Assembly (NCBI GenBank): GCA_028583685.1
Contig: JAMXIF010000003.1
Coordinates: 51,656,406-51,720,405 of the forward strand
Length of the DNA stretch: 64,000 bases
Reading direction: 5' to 3'
Source of the DNA: Petaurus breviceps papuanus
Lineage: Eukaryota > Chordata > Mammalia > Diprotodontia > Petauridae
Part shown: positions 43,581 to 54,284 of the stretch, piece by piece
Layout of the letters: each line of letters begins with the position of its first letter
Numbering within the stretch: position 1 is the stretch's first letter
Translations under genes and position numbers: made by a program
The notes under the pieces: generated by a model
Seen by the model: only the letters and a program-made list of their open reading frames with translations
Database searches by the model: none
Told to the model about the DNA's origin: nothing

Positions 43581-43830
43581 ATATATGCTACAGGATGTCT
43601 GGATCATTCAATTCCCCCCTCATTAGATAAGAACAATATTATACCTCCATTCTAGACGTTACATTCTCTGAACGGCTCTGTTCTCCTCTTTCAGTCCAGG
43701 TGGTCTATAATGTATTCCCACGATGATATAGCTGCTCATTTTCCCTTTCTGATCCTCACCTGGATGCTTTTTGCCATGCTTCCCTTCTTTGATGCCCCCC
43801 AATAGACCCTGTCCACACTAAGGGCTGGTC

Positions 43831-44659
43831 CTAAGGTAAGAAATCCCACACAATTACTTCTACTATATCCAACAAACAAGACTGACTTCTCTTGCACTAT
43901 TTACTACTCATTTATCATGTTTCCAAAAGCTTTAATTTGAACATTAATTTTGAGTTTAGGGCAGGCAAGAACATCGCCTTAAAGAAGAGGAGATGGGTGG
44001 GCTGCAAAGGAAAGGGAAAAGGTACCAATTTACAGATTTATGAGATAAAAAGGCATCAGAAAATACTAACTCTTTCTGCACAATTGTTCTTAGAAAACGT
44101 GTCAGCAAGCAAAGGGCTATCTTTAGCCATCAGTAATACACTGGAATAGCTCTTGTGGGAAGGGGAACAGTTATAATGAGGCCAATATGGATATTGCCAC
44201 TTGTTTTTCTGTTTCAGAATAACTGAATGCTGAGTGGCGAGAGCTTAAAGTGAATAGAAATTTATCCAATTCACAATTAAATGAAAATGATGTGGGCCCA
44301 AAGCCAGAGAATATTCTTTGATTGGAATTTTTTCACTGCCCTATATTTATCCAGCTGGATATTTTTTTAAAGCACCATCTTATTCAACCTTTTGAAATGA
44401 AAGCTTTGGTTTTTAGTAGGAAATCTGTATTTCATCCTGAAGATATAACACAAGTTATCCTCCATGGAAGCAACCATGTCCTTTGGTGCCATGTCCTTAG
44501 TGTAGATTTAAGTTCTGGTTATATTCTCTTGATTTCAGCCGCGAGCATTTGCATGTAGACTTATTCCAAGATCATGACGCCATGCTTTTCTACTCCCATC
44601 ATACTTCACACTTTTCCATCCTCTCCCATTGGATTTCATTGACCTCATTCCACATGGAA
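43831..44659. other. No gene or recognised repeat
   Basis: Small frames at 43,892-44,149 and 44,322-44,558 without recognisable domains. Confidence 0.35.
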
Positions 44660-44880
44660 ACACAGCATGGCAAAGCTGGGAGAGCATTGGGCTCAGCATC
44701 GGAAGGTTCGAGAAGCTCCGGTTCTGGTTCTGATGCTTCCCAGCTATGTAGGCGAGTCCCTTGCTTTTCTTGAGCATCAGTGCCCTCATTTTACAGTGAG
44801 GATGAAAACACTTGAGGTAAGTACCTCAAAGAGTTATGGTAAAGAAAAGACCTTGCAACTTAAGATACCACATGAGCTGA
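44660..44880 (+). repeat. MIR-type SINE
   Basis: GGGAGAGCATTGGGCTCAGC, TCCCAGCTATGTAGGCGAGT, GCCCTCATTTTACAGTGAGG, TGCAACTTAAGATACCACAT. Confidence 0.7.
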
Positions 44881-44892
44881 GGTGTGTGTGTG

Positions 44893-45720
44893 TGATGTCC
44901 TTTGTTCTTGGAGAGGACCATGACAAGAATTACAAGTGAATTGGATTTAAGTGAGGGAGACACCAGTCTCACTTTCTCCTCTGGAGCCATCTGTGTCCAG
45001 TGGCCAGATATAGATCAAATCAACTGAAGATGGCAGTGGGAGACCTTGACCTATTTAAGCTAAGGTCTTTCTGAGTTCTCACTTTGAGTGTATGGCAAGC
45101 ACCCTAGCACACCCAGAATGGCCTGCTAACACAGGTTCTTTGATCTGCTTTGCTAAAGGAAAGACAACTTGTAAGGGGGTCAACAATCTTACTTTAATTA
45201 TATTCACTAGTTCAGGGGAAAGGTCAACACCCTCAACGGAGAGAAAATACAAACAGAGAAATTAGCACAGAGATTCAACAGACAGGGCTCCTACTGTCTG
45301 AACAAAGTAATATATAAACCTACATACACCATCAGATCGGGAGAGCAGAAACATCTGAGTAGTCAGGGACTTTTAACAAATGGCTACTCAGAGGACTGTC
45401 CAGGGAATCAAAAGGTCCTTCTCATAAGCCAACCCCCCCCCCCAAATGCCTGCCTCCCAGAATATATGGGACTTGGCCCCTCATTGGCTCAGAGCCAGAA
45501 GGCATGAAACCTACTTGACTCAGCTCAGCTGTGAATTATCAGGGTTCAAAGGAGATTAATCCTTCAGATGTTTGCAATTTAGCCTAAACCTAGGAAACTG
45601 AACTTCAGGAAAACAACAATGACAACAAAATCCCACTTTGCTTATGCTTACACTGAGACAACTCCCATTCAGTGATTAGGGCTGTTTAAGAAATGAGCCA
45701 AGGGGTGGCCCTTTTAACTT
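44893..45720 (+). repeat. Unnamed dispersed repeat X, copy 1, split by an LTR
   Basis: GTGATGTCCTTTGTTCTTGG, AGAGGACCATGACAAG, AAGTGAATTGGATTTAAGTG, CTCACTTTCTCCTCTGGAGC and, after the LTR, CTGAGACAACTCCCATTCAG. Same order in copies at 49,320-49,735 (minus) and 58,845-59,140 (plus). Seems a marsupial-specific repeat; I cannot name it. Confidence 0.75.
45089..45652 (-). mobile_element. Solo LTR of an endogenous retrovirus
   Basis: On the minus strand it begins TGTAAGCATAAGC and ends GCTTGCCATACA (TG...CA), with an ATTAAA-type polyadenylation signal about 110 bp from the end. It splits repeat X cleanly, and ttgag (45084-45088) faces ctgag (45653-45657) as a 5-bp duplication with one difference. 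No internal region remains: a fossil solo LTR of 564 bp, family not identified. Confidence 0.8.
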
Positions 45721-46925
45721 CCCATCCCCCCCACCCCCAATCAAGCTAGTAAGGGAAGACCCTCAGAGTTTCTGGCCAAAAGAGAAACAATTACTATTTA
45801 CATGCACTTTGAGCCTTCAGTACCCAAAGAATAACCATTAAGTTAACATTTAAGTAACAGGTTACTGTTACTTACAACAACAACCTGTTGTTGCCCAATC
45901 AATGAGAGCCAGAATGAACTGGGTTTAAAGCATGGACATTATTAAGAAAGAAATCTAGCCAGTAAACTCCAAGATATCTAGGTAGGTTTCAGTCTTCAAA
46001 ATTTACCTGTCTTTGGGCAGAGCACCCTCAGATGACGGCATGTACTCCATATGGAGAGAGGAGAGGAGAAGAGAGGAGGGGAAAGGAGGGGAAGATCTGA
46101 GTTGCCCACCTGGAACTGGCCAGTTGGGTCCCCAGTCGGGCAGCTCCTATGGTTCATGGGTTGTTACTTATCCTTCATTCTCAACAATGAGCTATTAAGA
46201 GTGTAAATTTGCCCAATACCCAATGGGGTCAGAGAGCTGTTTGACATTATTTCCTGTGTAGCCCCAGCTCTGGGTACTTCTTCTAACTCCCATCCTCACT
46301 GGTAAGTTGGGTCCCCAAAAGCAGATAATTGTTTCTTCCTCAAGTTTCTAGGCATAACCTTGAGGATTGCTGGAGACTTTCTAGCGCTGTTGCTCGTGAG
46401 TCCCCACCTTGTGTGCTCCTCAAAGATAATCAGTCAGATTTAATTAGGTTTTAGAAGAGGGTATTTCACTAAACAGAAATAGCAGGAGCAGTTGGTAAAA
46501 TCTCTTCCCCCCCCCCCAACTAAACTGGGGATACTCTCCCACAATTACACATAGGGTCTTTGGGAAAAGTGAGTAACTTGCAACTCCTGGTTATTGTAAA
46601 ACCCTTTAGTAGAGTGAATCATCATGAAGTTCCTTTAGTTATAACTCTTTGCTGGTCCCTAGGTCCAATGCTTAAGTAATGTCCAGAAACTGCCTTAGCT
46701 CGATGGGTCTTGTTGTCTTCAGGCTATCTCTCAGTTCTAAATGCAACTCAGTCACTATTGCTATCAATGTTGATAAGAAATCCAAATTTTTTGACATTCT
46801 GAAGTTCACAGGGTCATCCTAACATCAAAGTGGGAAAGGGAGGAGAGAGAAGTCAATCCTTCCTTATCCCCAGGGCAATTTCTGCTTCTGAACTGACTTG
46901 CTATGGTATATGGATGACTAGAGGT
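45721..46925. other. Unassigned; no gene
   Basis: Contains poly-C runs (45,430s and 46,508-46,518 are nearby examples), a purine tract at 46,050-46,090 and no recognisable exon. Probably old retroelement debris. Confidence 0.35.
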
Positions 46926-46929
46926 GTCT

Positions 46930-47600
46930 CTCATTTTTTAAATTGAGGGAATTGTGAAAATTGTGTGAATCAAACTGATTTCATCTTGTGATTCAATTCT
47001 GCATCCAGCTCAGTTCCTTTTCTATTCAATTATGGGAATTGTGAGACAACTTTATTGCACTGTTTAAACCTAGCCCTGCATGTCTGGAAAGCTGTACTAC
47101 CTCTACCTGTTGCTTAGAGACGCTTAACTGAAGATCTAGGTTATGCTGACCAGAAACTCAATCAGATCCAAAGATTGATGCAATTATGTATCTCAAACAA
47201 CCCATATATCTTATATGAAAACTGGACCCAGACTGATCAATTATTATTTCTTTAATTGAATATAGACACTTGGGGGGAGTGGGATACCTCTTTTTTCTGA
47301 TTTCAAAGAACTACACCTGTTCATCTATTCTCCTCCTAACTCTGAAAACCCCTAAAATTTCTTCCAATTAGAAATCAGATGACCTAATCTTATATCCTGG
47401 TTTATATCTTGTCAACTCTTTTTTTTTTTAAATACATAAAAATCTGTCACCTCCTATATTTAGGGTCCAGTGCCAAAGCTGAGGAAGGTGACTGGTTCCA
47501 ATTTGTTATCCAATTGTCATGCATTGCTTAATAAATCAATGTGCTCATAAACTCAAATCTTTGTTTCCTCAGTTATTTCAGATTTAACCTGTTATGCAAC
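46930..47600 (+). mobile_element. Probable LTR fragment
   Basis: AATTGTGAGACAACTTTATT in the body and GCTTAATAAATCAATGTGCT followed by CTTTGTTTCCTCAG at the right resemble an LTR R-U5. No clear TG...CA ends or flanking duplication. Fossil; call is tentative. Confidence 0.35.
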
Positions 47601-48239
47601 TTATCCCAATCCATTTCTAGTGTGGTAGCATCTGGGTCCACATGCAATAATCCAAGTACTTTATACCTTCTAAACTCATTTAGGCCTTGTTTGTATTTAG
47701 CTTACACTTTTGCTTGAATAATTGATTCAAGGGAGGTACCTAGGATTTGTTCACACCTACTTTGCCTATATTTGATCGACTGATTGACAGAAGAGATGTT
47801 TAGCCCTTCTGTAATTTCATTAATTGGTACTGGGGTTGTGGAACATCCCTCTCCCCATCCTTCTTTACACTTGTGTCTTATTCTTAGTGGCTAAAGGGTT
47901 TGTAGTTTCTCATTTGGGGTGCTGCTTCTCAGTTGTCCTCTTTATTGCTGGGTGTCATGGAGCACATTTTCAACTGGTCATTTAGGTTTTACTTGTCTCA
48001 TTTACCTGTAATTGCTGACCATTACTCCTTTCCACTTTTCTTCAAGGAAAGAATCACAGCAAAGTGAAAGTTCAAGGATTCCCAGTACAGAAATATTCAG
48101 TAGCCCTGGGCCCTGGGCAATGTCATGTGCTCAGCCATGCTGAGAGGAAGGCACATCTCCTTCTATGTCTGGGGTGGGACACAACAGTATGGGATTTATA
48201 TCGATAGAGGAGAAAGGGGAAGGGAAGAGAGTCAGTCTA
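47601..48239. other. Unassigned; no gene
   Basis: T-rich, no repeat or exon that I can support. Confidence 0.35.
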
Positions 48240-48738
48240 TGTTAAGGACCTACTATGTGCCAGCCATATGGGTAGCCAGATGGTGCAGTAGATAGACTGT
48301 GGCCTGTTAGGAAGACTCATTTTTCTGAGTTCAAATCTGACATCAATCATTTGCTAGCTTTGTGACCATGGGTAAGTCACTTACCCCTGTTTGCCTCAGT
48401 TTCCTCATCTGTAAAATGAGCTGGAAAAGGAAATAGCAGACCACTCTAGTATTTTTGCCATAAAAATCCCAAATGGGGTCACAAAGAATTACACATGACT
48501 GAAAAATGACTAAACAACAAAAAAAGCGTGTGCCAAGTGCTGTGCTGAGCCCTTTATCAATATCATCTTATTTGATCCTCCTGACACTCTGAGAGGTAGA
48601 TGACATTAGGCTCCTTATTTTGCAGTTGAGAAAAGTGAAGTTAAGTGACTTGCCCAGAGTCATACAACTAGTATCTAAGGCAGAATTTGAACTCAGATCT
48701 TTCTAACCCTAGCTCTATCCACTATACTATCTAATAGC
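48240..48738 (-). repeat. MIR/MAR1-type SINE split by an RTE-tailed SINE
   Basis: GGACCTACTATGTGCC at the left, then after the insertion TGTGCCAAGTGCTGTGCTGA, CTTATTTGATCCTCCTGACA, GTTAAGTGACTTGCCCAGAG and CATACAACTAGTATCTAAGG. Confidence 0.8.
48270..48526 (+). mobile_element. RTE-tailed SINE, nearly complete
   Basis: GGTAGCCAGATGGTGCAGTA, GAGTTCAAATCTGACATCAA, TTTGCCTCAGTTTCCTCATC, AAATGGGGTCACAAAGAATT and an ACAACAA tail. Inserted in a MIR/MAR1 copy with a short gtgcca duplication. Confidence 0.9.
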
Positions 48739-48895
48739 CCAAAGGGACCTTCGGTCATATAATCCAGCCTCAACCTCTTCATTTTATACATTAGGAAACT
48801 GAGGCCTGGACAAAAGTGATTTGCCTAAGGTCACAAAGATAGTAACAGACCCAGATTTTGAATCCATGGCCTCTCACCGCTAAGCCAGCCCTATT
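48739..48895 (-). repeat. MIR3/MON1-type SINE
   Basis: AAAGGGACCTTCGGTCATAT, AATCCAGCCTCAACCTCTTC, GGAAACTGAGGCCTGGACAA, CTAAGGTCACAAAGATAGTA. Confidence 0.75.
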
Positions 48896-48984
48896 TCCGG
48901 GTGATCTTTACCACCTCCCATGGCTAATAAGTAGTAGAAAAGGATAATAGTTAAATAATGTGATAGTTTATGTTTCAGTTAGTC

Positions 48985-49145
48985 TTTTTTTTTCTTTTTG
49001 GAGGGGGGGATGTAGGGCAAATGGGGTTAAGTGATTTGCCCAAGGTCACACAGCTAGTAAGTGTTAAGTGTCTGAGGCTGGATTTGAACTCAGGTCCTCC
49101 TGACTCCAGGGCCAGTGCTCTGTTCACTGTACCACCCAGCTGCCC
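48985..49145 (-). mobile_element. WSINE1-like SINE
   Basis: Poly-T, GGGGTTAAGTGATTTGCCCA, GGATTTGAACTCAGGTCCTC, ACCACCCAGCTGCCC. Confidence 0.9.
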
Positions 49146-49735
49146 TATGTTTTTATTTATTGTTATTGTTGTTATTTAGTTGATTAGTCATGTATGACTC
49201 TTTTGTGACCCCATTTAGGGTTTTCTTGGCAAAGCCACAGGATTGACTTGCCATGTCCTTTTCTAGTTCATTTTATAGATGAGGAAACAGAGGCAAACAG
49301 GTTTAAGTGTTAAAGCCCAGGCTAACACAGCTTTTCTTTACTGGTGGTAGCCACATCAGTATCAAGTTTAATTAATGAAAAAGCCCACTTTACTTCTTGA
49401 AATCTTGCTGGAGAGGAGAGGGGTGCACTATGAATGACTCCAAGAGGAAAAAAAGCAGGAACACACCAACATTGAATGGGCATTGCCTCAGTCAAACTGA
49501 GACCTTTTAAAGACCTTAGCTTGAATGGGCCAAGGTGCCCCCCTGCATTCTGGGCCATCTCCAGTCATTCGGATCTATATTTCACCACTGGACCTAGTTG
49601 GCTCCAGAGGAGAAAGTGAGGCTGGTGACTTTGCACAGCTCTCCCTTGCTTAAATCCAATTCACTTGCAAGTTATGGCATCACCTTCCGGATGTCATGGT
49701 CCTCTTTGAGGACAAAGAGCAAACAACAGCAATCT
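49146..49735 (-). repeat. Composite of repeat X and an RTE-tailed SINE
   Basis: From the right: repeat X (GAGGACAAAGAGCAAACAAC, CAGAGGAGAAAGTGAGGCTG), then a segment with GTTTAATTAATGAAAAAGCC, which joins directly to a SINE centre (GATGAGGAAACAGAGGCAAA) and RTE tail (CATGTATGACTCTTTTGTGA). The same junction recurs at 50,380-50,527, so it may be one composite family. Confidence 0.7.
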
Positions 49736-49739
49736 GTCC

Positions 49740-50379
49740 CACTTGCTCCACAGTACAGAAAGGACATAGTATAAAATATCCATCATTGCTCATGGTGCTT
49801 TTTACCTGTTTTCAGAATTGTGTTAACTTTTGCCCTGGACTCCATTTGCATGTTAAGGGCAGAACCCATTCTGTTCCACAGATGAGGAGAGTGAGACGAA
49901 AGGCTCCCTTGACTGAAGAGCACTTAAGCACTTTACTGTTTAGAGGCAGAGATTATGAAAAGTGCTTCTTCCCTTGATGGATTGTTTTCAGGTAACGCAT
50001 CTCAGCAGAATGGCCTTGAATTGGACGTATTAAACACTTTGCTTTGCCATACTCCCACATTCCTAAAGCTATTTTCTTTTTCTAAGAGAATCTTGTCCCA
50101 TTCCTCCGTGACCTTGTAGTGAAATCATAATATAGTACATATGATAACAATAACTCATGCCTGCCTAGCCCTTTATGCTTCTATAATAACATTTTACATA
50201 TATTTTCTTACTTGATCCCGGAGCTAAAACTAGGTTTAGGCCAAGTTTTTGATCCCTCTTCATCCAGGACACAACAGGCAGAAGAGGACACTTGTTAATA
50301 TTGATTTTTGGAAATGAACATATTTTTAATGTAGAAAGAACCAATTTTACTTTTCATGCAATGGAGATATTTGTTATTT
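49740..50379. other. No gene; MIR fragment
   Basis: A degraded reverse MIR piece at 50,140-50,222 (CTGCCTAGCCCTTTATGCTT, TTTTACATATATTTTCTTAC). Nothing else recognised. Confidence 0.45.
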
Positions 50380-50527
50380 TATTTTATAGATGAGGAAACA
50401 GAGGCAAACGGGTTTAAGTGACCTGCCCAGGCTAACAACAGCTTTTATTTACAGGGCGGTAGCCACATCAATATCAAGTTTAATTAATGAAAAAGCCCAC
50501 TTTAAGTTTCCTTCTTGAAATCTTGAA
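50380..50527 (-). repeat. Second copy of the X/SINE junction
   Basis: Shares with 49,272-49,408 both the SINE part (GATGAGGAAACAGAGGCAAA) and the X part (GGTAGCCACATCA, ATCAAGTTTAATTAATGAAA, AAGCCCACTTT, CTTCTTGAAATCTTG), roughly 90% alike. Confidence 0.85.
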
Positions 50528-50929
50528 TTTAGGTTTTTTGTAACATTTTTACAAAGTTCGAAGATAATGAGTCACTAGATAGAGGTTTGATCTTGCTGGT
50601 CATACCCAAACCCACAAAATCACTTCTTAAGTAGGAAGTACAAGTGTTAATCTCATTTTAAATTGAGGAAATTGAACATCAGTGAGCTGCAGTGGTTGGA
50701 CCACTCACACAGGTAGTCAGAGGCAGACCTGTGACTCACACCGAGAGGGTCCAAATCCAGCCCTTTTTCTCCTCTTTCTTCATTCTATCCTGACACTGCT
50801 TTGGACTGGATTAGAAGGAGGACTCATTCTGACAGTGCCTCCTCTAGCTGCCAAGAGCTTAGAAATGGCTGCCAATAGAGGTCTGCTGGACAAATGCTTT
50901 GCTTCTAATTGTCCTTGCCCAAGCTCCCC
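50528..50929. other. Mostly unassigned; start of a locally shared block
   Basis: A degraded MIR-like piece at 50,640-50,700. The part 50,796-50,885 matches 52,662-52,748 (TGCTTTGGACTGGAT, GACTCATTCTG, TCTAGCTGCC, AGAGCTxAGAAATG). Confidence 0.5.
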
Positions 50930-51350
50930 GCAGGGGAATGTCCCCTTTTGAATTCACACTCTAGCTTGGCCGTAATAAAATCCCCCAACCCCGATGTTCA
51001 CATAGAGTGAACAAAAACCCAATCCCTGCTGCTTGCTTAATAACTCATATTAGCAGTCTGTGATTGCAGTTTTTAGCCTTAGCCCCTTTTCAGATGACTG
51101 CATTCATAAATTGATTGGCTGTGCTGACAAAAAACAGCTGTTGAGGCCTCTAGTCCCACACTGGGACCACAGGACATGTGTCAAAGAAATGGAAGGGCCG
51201 TTTGATGCTGGATATGCTTAAGGCTGTTGACTGCCTGAATGGAGGCAAGAAATTAGATGCTCTGGCTTGAAAAGTTAGCCTATCGCTTGGCCAGATTCCT
51301 AATGTGTTGCACAAATGTTCCCAGGTGCCCATGCCCTTGAGGAGAAGGGT
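50930..51350. promoter_or_regulatory. Candidate conserved non-coding element
   Basis: Repeat-free stretch rich in homeodomain-like cores (CTTAATAACTCATATTAG, CATTCATAAATTGATTGG), CAGCTG and a TGTGCTGAC half-site. No coding frame of note. Inference from repeat depletion and motif density only. Confidence 0.2.
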
Positions 51351-51737
51351 TGCAGTGGCAGAGGTTGGGTCATTAGAGTGTGTGTGAGTAACTGTCCAAC
51401 CTCCTGTCAGCCCAAGTAGCAGTATGTGTATGATTACCCAGGACCTAGGCTGACAACATTAGTGGAACAGGAAACACTTCTGTTTGTAACATTGCTTAAC
51501 GATGGATGAATTTACTCATTCCTCACTTTCTGAGGTGGTTGAAAAACAAAAAGGAAATCACAACAAGTGTTGAAAATGGCCTTCTTTTGCATAACTCACA
51601 GTGAGACATGGAAAAAAAAACAACATGAGGGTGTGAAAAGTCACTATGGAAACAGTGACTTTTGCAGACAGTTCCTATATCAAGATGAATACTAAAGATG
51701 GAACAAATGTATTATTCTCCATTGTTTTAAAAACACA

Positions 51738-51885
51738 TCTTCCTGACCACTGCTACTATATTTGTGTTGTCCCTCTCTCTATTAGAATGAAAGCTCTTTG
51801 TGGTCAAGGACTAGATTGAATTTTTATTTGTATCTCTAGTATTTCATACATGATACGTGTTTAATAAATGCTGTTTGATCCATTT
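51738..51885 (+). repeat. L2 LINE 3' end
   Basis: TTAGAATGAAAGCTCTTTGT, GGTCAAGGACTAGATTGAAT, CGTGTTTAATAAATGCTGTT. Confidence 0.8.
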
Positions 51886-51889
51886 TCTG

Positions 51890-52849
51890 TCTACTTTCTC
51901 TTGTACATATATGGGAAAACTGATTTTACCTACATTGATTAGTGCTGGTAACCAAACCTTGTAGAAGCTTGTGATCTATTAGGTTGTAGTGATTTTGTGC
52001 CCAGGGAGACTTCAAGAGTAAACCATGAGTTGGAAGGGGCTTCAAAAGGTCAACTATTCCAGTCTCATCTTCAAACTTTCAGATTCTATGATTGTATAGA
52101 ATGAAGAAAACAGACTCACGTCCTACTTACTATTTTTCTGTGAAGTAATTAATGCTTTTCACATAGTGGCAATAAGCATAATAGTTGTGTGTCACAGAAG
52201 AAGCCATATCACAGGATAACAAAGTGAGAGTGACAGCTGAGGGTTTGTTAGTGCTGTTCAAAGGATGATGGCCAACCCTGCCAAACCAAAATCACCTCCA
52301 ATCACTACCAATGATTCAGGAGATGGTGGAGAATTGCATTGATTCTAGTTATACTATTGAATTCTTATGGTATTGCTAAGGAACAGAATTTGTGGAAATA
52401 GACACTTGTGACCTACCATGCATTATATTTGCCATTATTGTTGTAGTTGTTTTGGTTATGGAATAAAGGCAAAAGATAATACAATAAAAGGAAAGTGAAT
52501 TTCTCACCTCCTTTACTGAATCTTCATCCAGGTCATGCCTGATAACCAAGTGTGCTCTGCAAGGCTCTGTCCTGAGCTCTCTTCCCTTCACCCTCTATAC
52601 CATTTTGCTCCATGATCAGGGCTTTTTCTACCCTCCCAACCTTCAGCATAACACAGTCCAGTAACTGCTTTGGACTGGATCAGGAGAACTCATTCTGTCA
52701 GTGCCTGTTCTAGCTGCCTAGAGCTCAGAAATGACTGCAAAGAGAGAATAAATAGTTGATTTTGAGGATCCAATAATAGTTGGAGAATTCTGAACTCATT
52801 GAGTGACTGGATTCAAGTAGTCCTTAATGGATAAATGTCAACCTGAAGA
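51890..52849. other. Mostly unassigned; contains the second shared block
   Basis: A MIR3-like piece around 51,985-52,100 (GAGTTGGAAGGGGCTTCAAA) and the 52,662-52,748 block shared with 50,796-50,885. No gene. Confidence 0.45.
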
Positions 52850-54275
52850 TCTATCATCTTCCTTGTTTTAGACACTATCACTCTATCAATAATATGCCCT
52901 AAAATGGCATTAGTTTTATTGTCAACTATATCATATTGTTGACTCATTCTAAGGCTGTGATCCACTAAAACCTCCAGATGAATTCCTGGCTAGCCACACT
53001 TCCACTGGCTTGCATTTTTGAATCCTAGCGTAAGACTTTAATTTACCCCTTTTAATGTGATATTATTGTGTTTGGCCAAATGTTCTAGTCTCTTAACATC
53101 TTTTGGGATCATAGCTGTCATCTATATGTTAGCTGTTTCTCAGCTTTGTATCATCTGCAAATGTGAGCATGTCATTTACTTTTATATAAATCACTGATAA
53201 AAATGTTTAACAGGGTCAAGCATGGAAAACTCTGATGCTTTACCTAGAGACTTCCTGTCTAGTTCGTAGCAAATCACTAATGACTACTTTTAGATTCTGG
53301 CCATTCAATTATTCTGTCCAACTATTTTATTTTTTCAAGCCTATGTCTCTTCATCTTTTCTCCAAGAATAGAACTATAGACTTCACTAAGATTTTTCCTA
53401 TAATTTAGATAAATTGTTTCCATCATTTCTATGTCCAATCTGATAATCCTGTCAAAAAAGGAAGTAGGGTTAGTCTGGCATGAAAAGTTCTTAACAAATC
53501 CAATAATATCCAAACAAAAAGATAGTTCTTTGTGATCACTTTTTCTTTTCTAGATGCTTATAAATTGTGCCTTATCAAAATGTAGTTTAAAAAATGAATT
53601 CGTGGGCCTCAGACCTGTTTCTCCAAACCCCTCTTTTCCTTCTTCATAAATTTGTGCATTCAGAATTTCCTTCCTAACAGTTTTCCTTCACTCATGTACT
53701 AACTTTATAGAATACACACACAGGCACAGACACAGACAGACAGAGACTCACACATCCATATAAATTTCTATAGAATTTTAGTTTTTAGACTCCTACCTAT
53801 TTTCAGAATACCTTGAAATTACCTTTGAATACCTTTCAATACCATGAAAATACCCTTATAATAGGGTTTCTTCAAATCTAGGATGTATATCAGAAAATCT
53901 TAGCTTTCTTCTTCTCTATTATAAATTCTAGGATAGAATAGTCATTCATTTCAAGGTTTCCAAAATTTCCTACCCGGCAATCAGTTATACTTTAGTTGGT
54001 GAGAATCAGATCCAGAATAGAGATCCCCCTGGTTGACTCCTTTATCTTTGAATGATGAAATTATCCCTGTCATGTCTATAACTTATTTGCTTTGCTTTTG
54101 GTGGAGAGTATAGCTATCCAAACAATTGAACCCTTCCATTCCTACTCTCAAGCTTCTGCCTTGTTATTGCTTTAATTCTTTGTCTATTTTCCTTATGATA
54201 TAGAGATCGCCTTTAGTGTAATCCCATGACAGTATTACTTTTGTTTCTGACTCTGTTGATCTTCATCTAAATTTT
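52850..54275 (-). repeat. CR1/L3 LINE, endonuclease to RT
   Basis: On the minus strand: an endonuclease C-terminal part near 54,000 (FSPTKV-LIAG, ILDLxLTN-like), RT start with SCQTNPTSFFDRI, METIYLNYRKNLSE (VYLDFSKAFD), then NIFISDLYKSK and a degraded FADDTKL near 53,150, continuing to a block near 52,880. Many stops. Confidence 0.75.
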
Positions 54276-54284
54276 TTCCAACAT

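Larger units (their letters stand above)
41570..43830 (-). repeat. CR1/L3 LINE, endonuclease to pre-RT region
   Basis: On the minus strand near 43,740-43,690 it encodes IIVGIHYRPPGLKEEN, the CR1/L3 endonuclease motif (VVGVYYRPP). Near 42,365 the sequence corresponds to the ILDLxLTN block, shared with the copy at 53,995-54,025. Further left (42,200-41,880) is the basic linker before RT. Interrupted at about 42,395-43,595 by an L1/HAL1 5'UTR and a GA tract. Confidence 0.65.

Noticed and set aside
47600-47680. A retroviral primer-binding site (TGGTAGCATCTGGG) after the LTR-like stretch
   Set aside because: No CA end immediately upstream and no tRNA 3' end that I can match to it.
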